Assembly: GCA_964446385.1 (NCBI GenBank)
Contig: CAYUOH010000001.1
Location: 171,945 to 235,944, forward strand
Direction: 5' to 3'
DNA from: CAYSRC01 sp964446385
Lineage (GTDB): Bacteria > Bacillota > Clostridia > Oscillospirales > Ruminococcaceae
DNA length: 64,000 bases
Positions 62,203-64,000 of the stretch are shown piece by piece. Position numbers and translations under genes: made by a program. Position 1 is the stretch's first letter. Each line of letters starts with the position of its first letter. The notes beneath the pieces were generated by a model, which searched no databases, was not told the origin of the DNA, and saw only the letters and a list, made by a program, of their open reading frames with translations.

Positions 62203-62546
62203 AAGCACGTGTTCCCGAAGGCTATGGCAATTCAAGGGCTGACATGATGAAACGCATCCAGACGATGCAGGAACAAATGGAGGCCAAGCAGGAGGAGCTC
62301 AAAAACAAAGAATATACGGGTACAGCCGGCGGCGGAATGGTATCCGCTTCTGTACGCGGTGACCACAACGTGGTACGTATAGATATCAACCCCGAGGTCT
62401 GTGATCCCGAAGATGTCGAGATGTTGGGTGACCTTTGCGCCGCAGCCGTCAACGAGGCGATACGCCAGGCAGTTGAGGAAAACGAGACAGTTATGTCCGG
62501 CTTTACTGAAGGCCTCAATCTGGGTGGCCTCGGAGGCCTGCTGTAA
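62199..62546 (+). CDS. YbaB/EbfC nucleoid-associated protein
   Basis: A 115-residue DNA-binding protein. The helical start (MKRIQTMQEQMEAKQEEL) and the TAGGGMVSASVRGDHNVVRIDI beta-segment are typical, with a Gly/Leu-rich end. It overlaps dnaX by 4 bp and precedes recR by 3 bp, the conserved dnaX-ybaB-recR operon. Confidence 0.95.
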   Translation: MKARVPEGYGNSRADMMKRIQTMQEQMEAKQEELKNKEYTGTAGGGMVSASVRGDHNVVRIDINPEVCDPEDVEMLGDLCAAAVNEAIRQAVEENETVMSGFTEGLNLGGLGGLL

Positions 62547-62549
62547 GCT

Positions 62550-63149
62550 ATGGTTAACTCCATTGCTTCGCTAGAGAACCTTATAGACCAGTTTGCATCC
62601 CTTCCCGGGGTGGGTCGTAAAACCGCAACCCGTCTGGCGTACTGGATGCTTTCCCAGGATGAGGAAAAATCAAACCGTTTTGCTGATGCCATAGTAACGG
62701 CGAGACGCGACGTGCACAGATGCCCGGTTTGCCACAACCTTACCGACGGAGAATTATGCAGCGTATGCTTGGGCGACGGGCGCGACAGATCGATAATCTG
62801 TGTGGTTGAAAGTCCACGAGATGTTGCCGCCTTCGAAAAGACGCGCGAGTACAAGGGTCTTTATCATGTGCTTCACGGCCTTATTTCCCCGATGGACGGT
62901 ATCGGACCTGATCAACTGTACATCAAGGATTTAATAAAACGCGCTGCGCAGGATGAGGTAAAAGAGGTCGTTATGGCCACCAATCCTACAGTGGAAGGCG
63001 AATCCACCGCTATTTATATAAGCAAATTACTCAAACCGCTGGGAGTAAAGGTAACCCGTCTGGCATACGGAATGCCGGTAGGCGGAAATTTGGAATACGC
63101 TGACGAAGTAACGCTGTTCCGCGCTCTTGAAGGACGCAACGAAATCTGA
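62550..63149 (+). CDS. recR: Recombination protein RecR
   Basis: A 199-residue recombination mediator working with RecF and RecO. A helix-hairpin-helix (LPGVGRKTATRLAYWML), a Cys4 zinc site (CPVCHNLTDGELCSVC) and a Toprim domain with VVESPRDVAAFE are present in order. Part of the dnaX-ybaB-recR operon. Confidence 0.97.
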   Translation: MVNSIASLENLIDQFASLPGVGRKTATRLAYWMLSQDEEKSNRFADAIVTARRDVHRCPVCHNLTDGELCSVCLGDGRDRSIICVVESPRDVAAFEKTREYKGLYHVLHGLISPMDGIGPDQLYIKDLIKRAAQDEVKEVVMATNPTVEGESTAIYISKLLKPLGVKVTRLAYGMPVGGNLEYADEVTLFRALEGRNEI

Positions 63150-63162
63150 TAAGGAGAGTAAT

Positions 63163-63630
63163 ATGGCGGACAAAACACAGCTTAAAACCATAGCGGAAAA
63201 CCGAAAAGCCCACCATGAATACTTTATCCTCGAAAGCTTTGAGGCCGGTATCGAGCTTTTCGGTACAGAAGTAAAATCCATTCGTACTGGCAGTGTTAAT
63301 ATGAAAGACAGCTGGTGCGAAATTATCAATGGCGAAATTTACATGAATGGCTGTCATATAAGCCCGTACGAAAAGGGCAATATTTTCAACCGTGATCCGA
63401 TAAGAGCGCGCCGCCTTCTGATGCACAAAAATGAAATTAATCGGTTGTACGGCACAGTGAAGCAGCAAGGTTTGACGCTGATTCCTATTTCAATGTATTT
63501 TAAAGGCAGCAGGGTAAAGGTCCAGGTAGGCTTATGCAAAGGCAAAAAGCTCTATGACAAACGCGAAAGCGACGCCAACAGAGCTGCCAAACGTGATATT
63601 GAACGGGCGGTAAAAAACCGCACGGTTTGA
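63163..63630 (+). CDS. smpB: SsrA-binding protein SmpB
   Basis: A 155-residue RNA-binding protein needed for trans-translation. ENRKAHHEYFILESFEAGIE, GTEVKSIRTG and the C-terminal GKKLYDKRES basic tail are family features. The ATG at 63163 follows AAGGAG; the longer frame overlaps recR. Its RNA partner ssrA begins 12 bp after its stop. Confidence 0.97.
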   Translation: MADKTQLKTIAENRKAHHEYFILESFEAGIELFGTEVKSIRTGSVNMKDSWCEIINGEIYMNGCHISPYEKGNIFNRDPIRARRLLMHKNEINRLYGTVKQQGLTLIPISMYFKGSRVKVQVGLCKGKKLYDKRESDANRAAKRDIERAVKNRTV

Positions 63631-63642
63631 TATATACTATAT

Positions 63643-63990
63643 GGGGGCGCAATGGTCTCGACGGGGATTGTGCAGCCATGGAAGCGGGCAGCGGTGGGGA
63701 ACCGCTTAATAACTCTCCAATAAACAATAACTAACAACGAAAATATCGCTGTAGCGGCCTAAGTGCCGCTTGTCACACGGACTGATATCGCGTAGGCCCG
63801 GGTGGCATAGAATTACGCGGTGAACGTGCGCGGGGTAAAGCTTTGAGCCCTGCCATGTAAGTATGAAGCTACTGAGTCCGCGGCCAGTCTACCGGCCTGC
63901 GGACGAGGGAATGTTGTAGGTAGACTGCGCCCGGAGATGCCATCGTGAATCGATTTTCGGACAGGAGTTCGATTCTCCTCGCCTCCACCA
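63643..63990 (+). ncRNA. ssrA: Transfer-messenger RNA
   Basis: A 348-nt one-piece tmRNA with encoded CCA. The tRNA-like ends pair as GGGGGCG (63643-63649) with CGCCTCC (63980-63986), and the T-arm GGAGTTCGATTCTCC is clear. The tag frame ends at TAA 63760-63762 and its last nine codons (63733-63759) read NNENIAVAA; an in-frame TAA lies upstream at 63721-63723, so the tag starts after it. The resume codon is not certain. It rescues stalled ribosomes with SmpB. Confidence 0.95.
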
Positions 63991-64000
63991 TTTAACCGCG

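Noticed and set aside
1..64000. CRISPR arrays, rRNA genes and complete insertion sequences
   Set aside because: No regular repeat-spacer pattern, no rRNA sequence and no transposase with terminal inverted repeats was seen.

Overview
The window reads as one contiguous chromosomal segment of a Gram-positive, low- to mid-GC bacterium of the class Clostridia, probably Oscillospiraceae/Ruminococcaceae-like. The basis is family content and signal style: RNase Y, a T-box on thrS, a DUF1292 protein, a 6S RNA directly upstream of tcdA, SRP RNA directly upstream of dnaX-ybaB-recR, strong AGGAGG-type ribosome sites, TTGACA/TATAAT promoters and many TTG starts. No species is claimed.

Layout. 1-6 kb (minus strand): a DUF2142 membrane protein cut by the window edge, a membrane-anchored G5/3D cell-wall protein, a TtcA-family tRNA thiolase and rny. 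6-13.5 kb: T-box-controlled thrS, tRNA-Lys, an arylamine N-acetyltransferase, a COG2509 flavoprotein, a Y-family polymerase with a YolD-like partner, and a DUF975 membrane protein. 13.7-24.7 kb: an arginine operon argG-H-C-J-B-D-F-carB with ARG-box-like sites and no carA. 24.7-27.5 kb: divergent gltX and trpS with touching -35 boxes, then tRNA-Ala(CGC). 27.5-30.1 kb: debris of an integrative element or prophage bounded by a 23-bp duplication of the tRNA-Ala core, holding a disulfide reductase-like flavoprotein, an excisionase-like gene and a terminase-small-subunit fragment, but no integrase. 30.2-36 kb: a YwaF-like membrane protein, an orphan CMP-sugar synthetase, and pgk-tpiA-gpmI.

36-43 kb: a frameshifted small Cys-rich gene, murC overlapping a degenerate N-acetylhexosamine-kinase homologue, then mgtE, tcdA, 6S RNA and DUF1292 on the minus strand, a lipoprotein cyclophilin and an auxin-efflux-family carrier. 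43.2-48.8 kb: an SPFH protein and an accessory patch (TIGR04076, a tiny membrane protein, MaoC-like hydratase, AAC(3)-like acetyltransferase, AraC-GyrI regulator and an unrecognised toroid-like protein). 48.9-52.1 kb: a three-gene ABC importer of the TrpXYZ type, preceded by a phenylalanine-rich leader peptide and a terminator hairpin, which looks like ribosome-mediated attenuation by aromatic amino acids. 52.2-52.4 kb: tRNA-Tyr and tRNA-Thr. 52.6-60.3 kb: envelope and RNA-modification genes (DUF4349, RluD-type synthase, LysM-G5-M23 peptidase, murA, WalJ-like hydrolase, rlmH, family-4 UDG, pduL). 60.3-64 kb: SRP RNA, dnaX-ybaB-recR, smpB and tmRNA.

The genes are mostly housekeeping: translation and ribosome rescue, arginine synthesis, lower glycolysis and cell-wall synthesis. 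The accessory signals worth most attention are the Phe leader upstream of the importer, the tRNA-Ala element scar and the dead-looking kinase beside murC.
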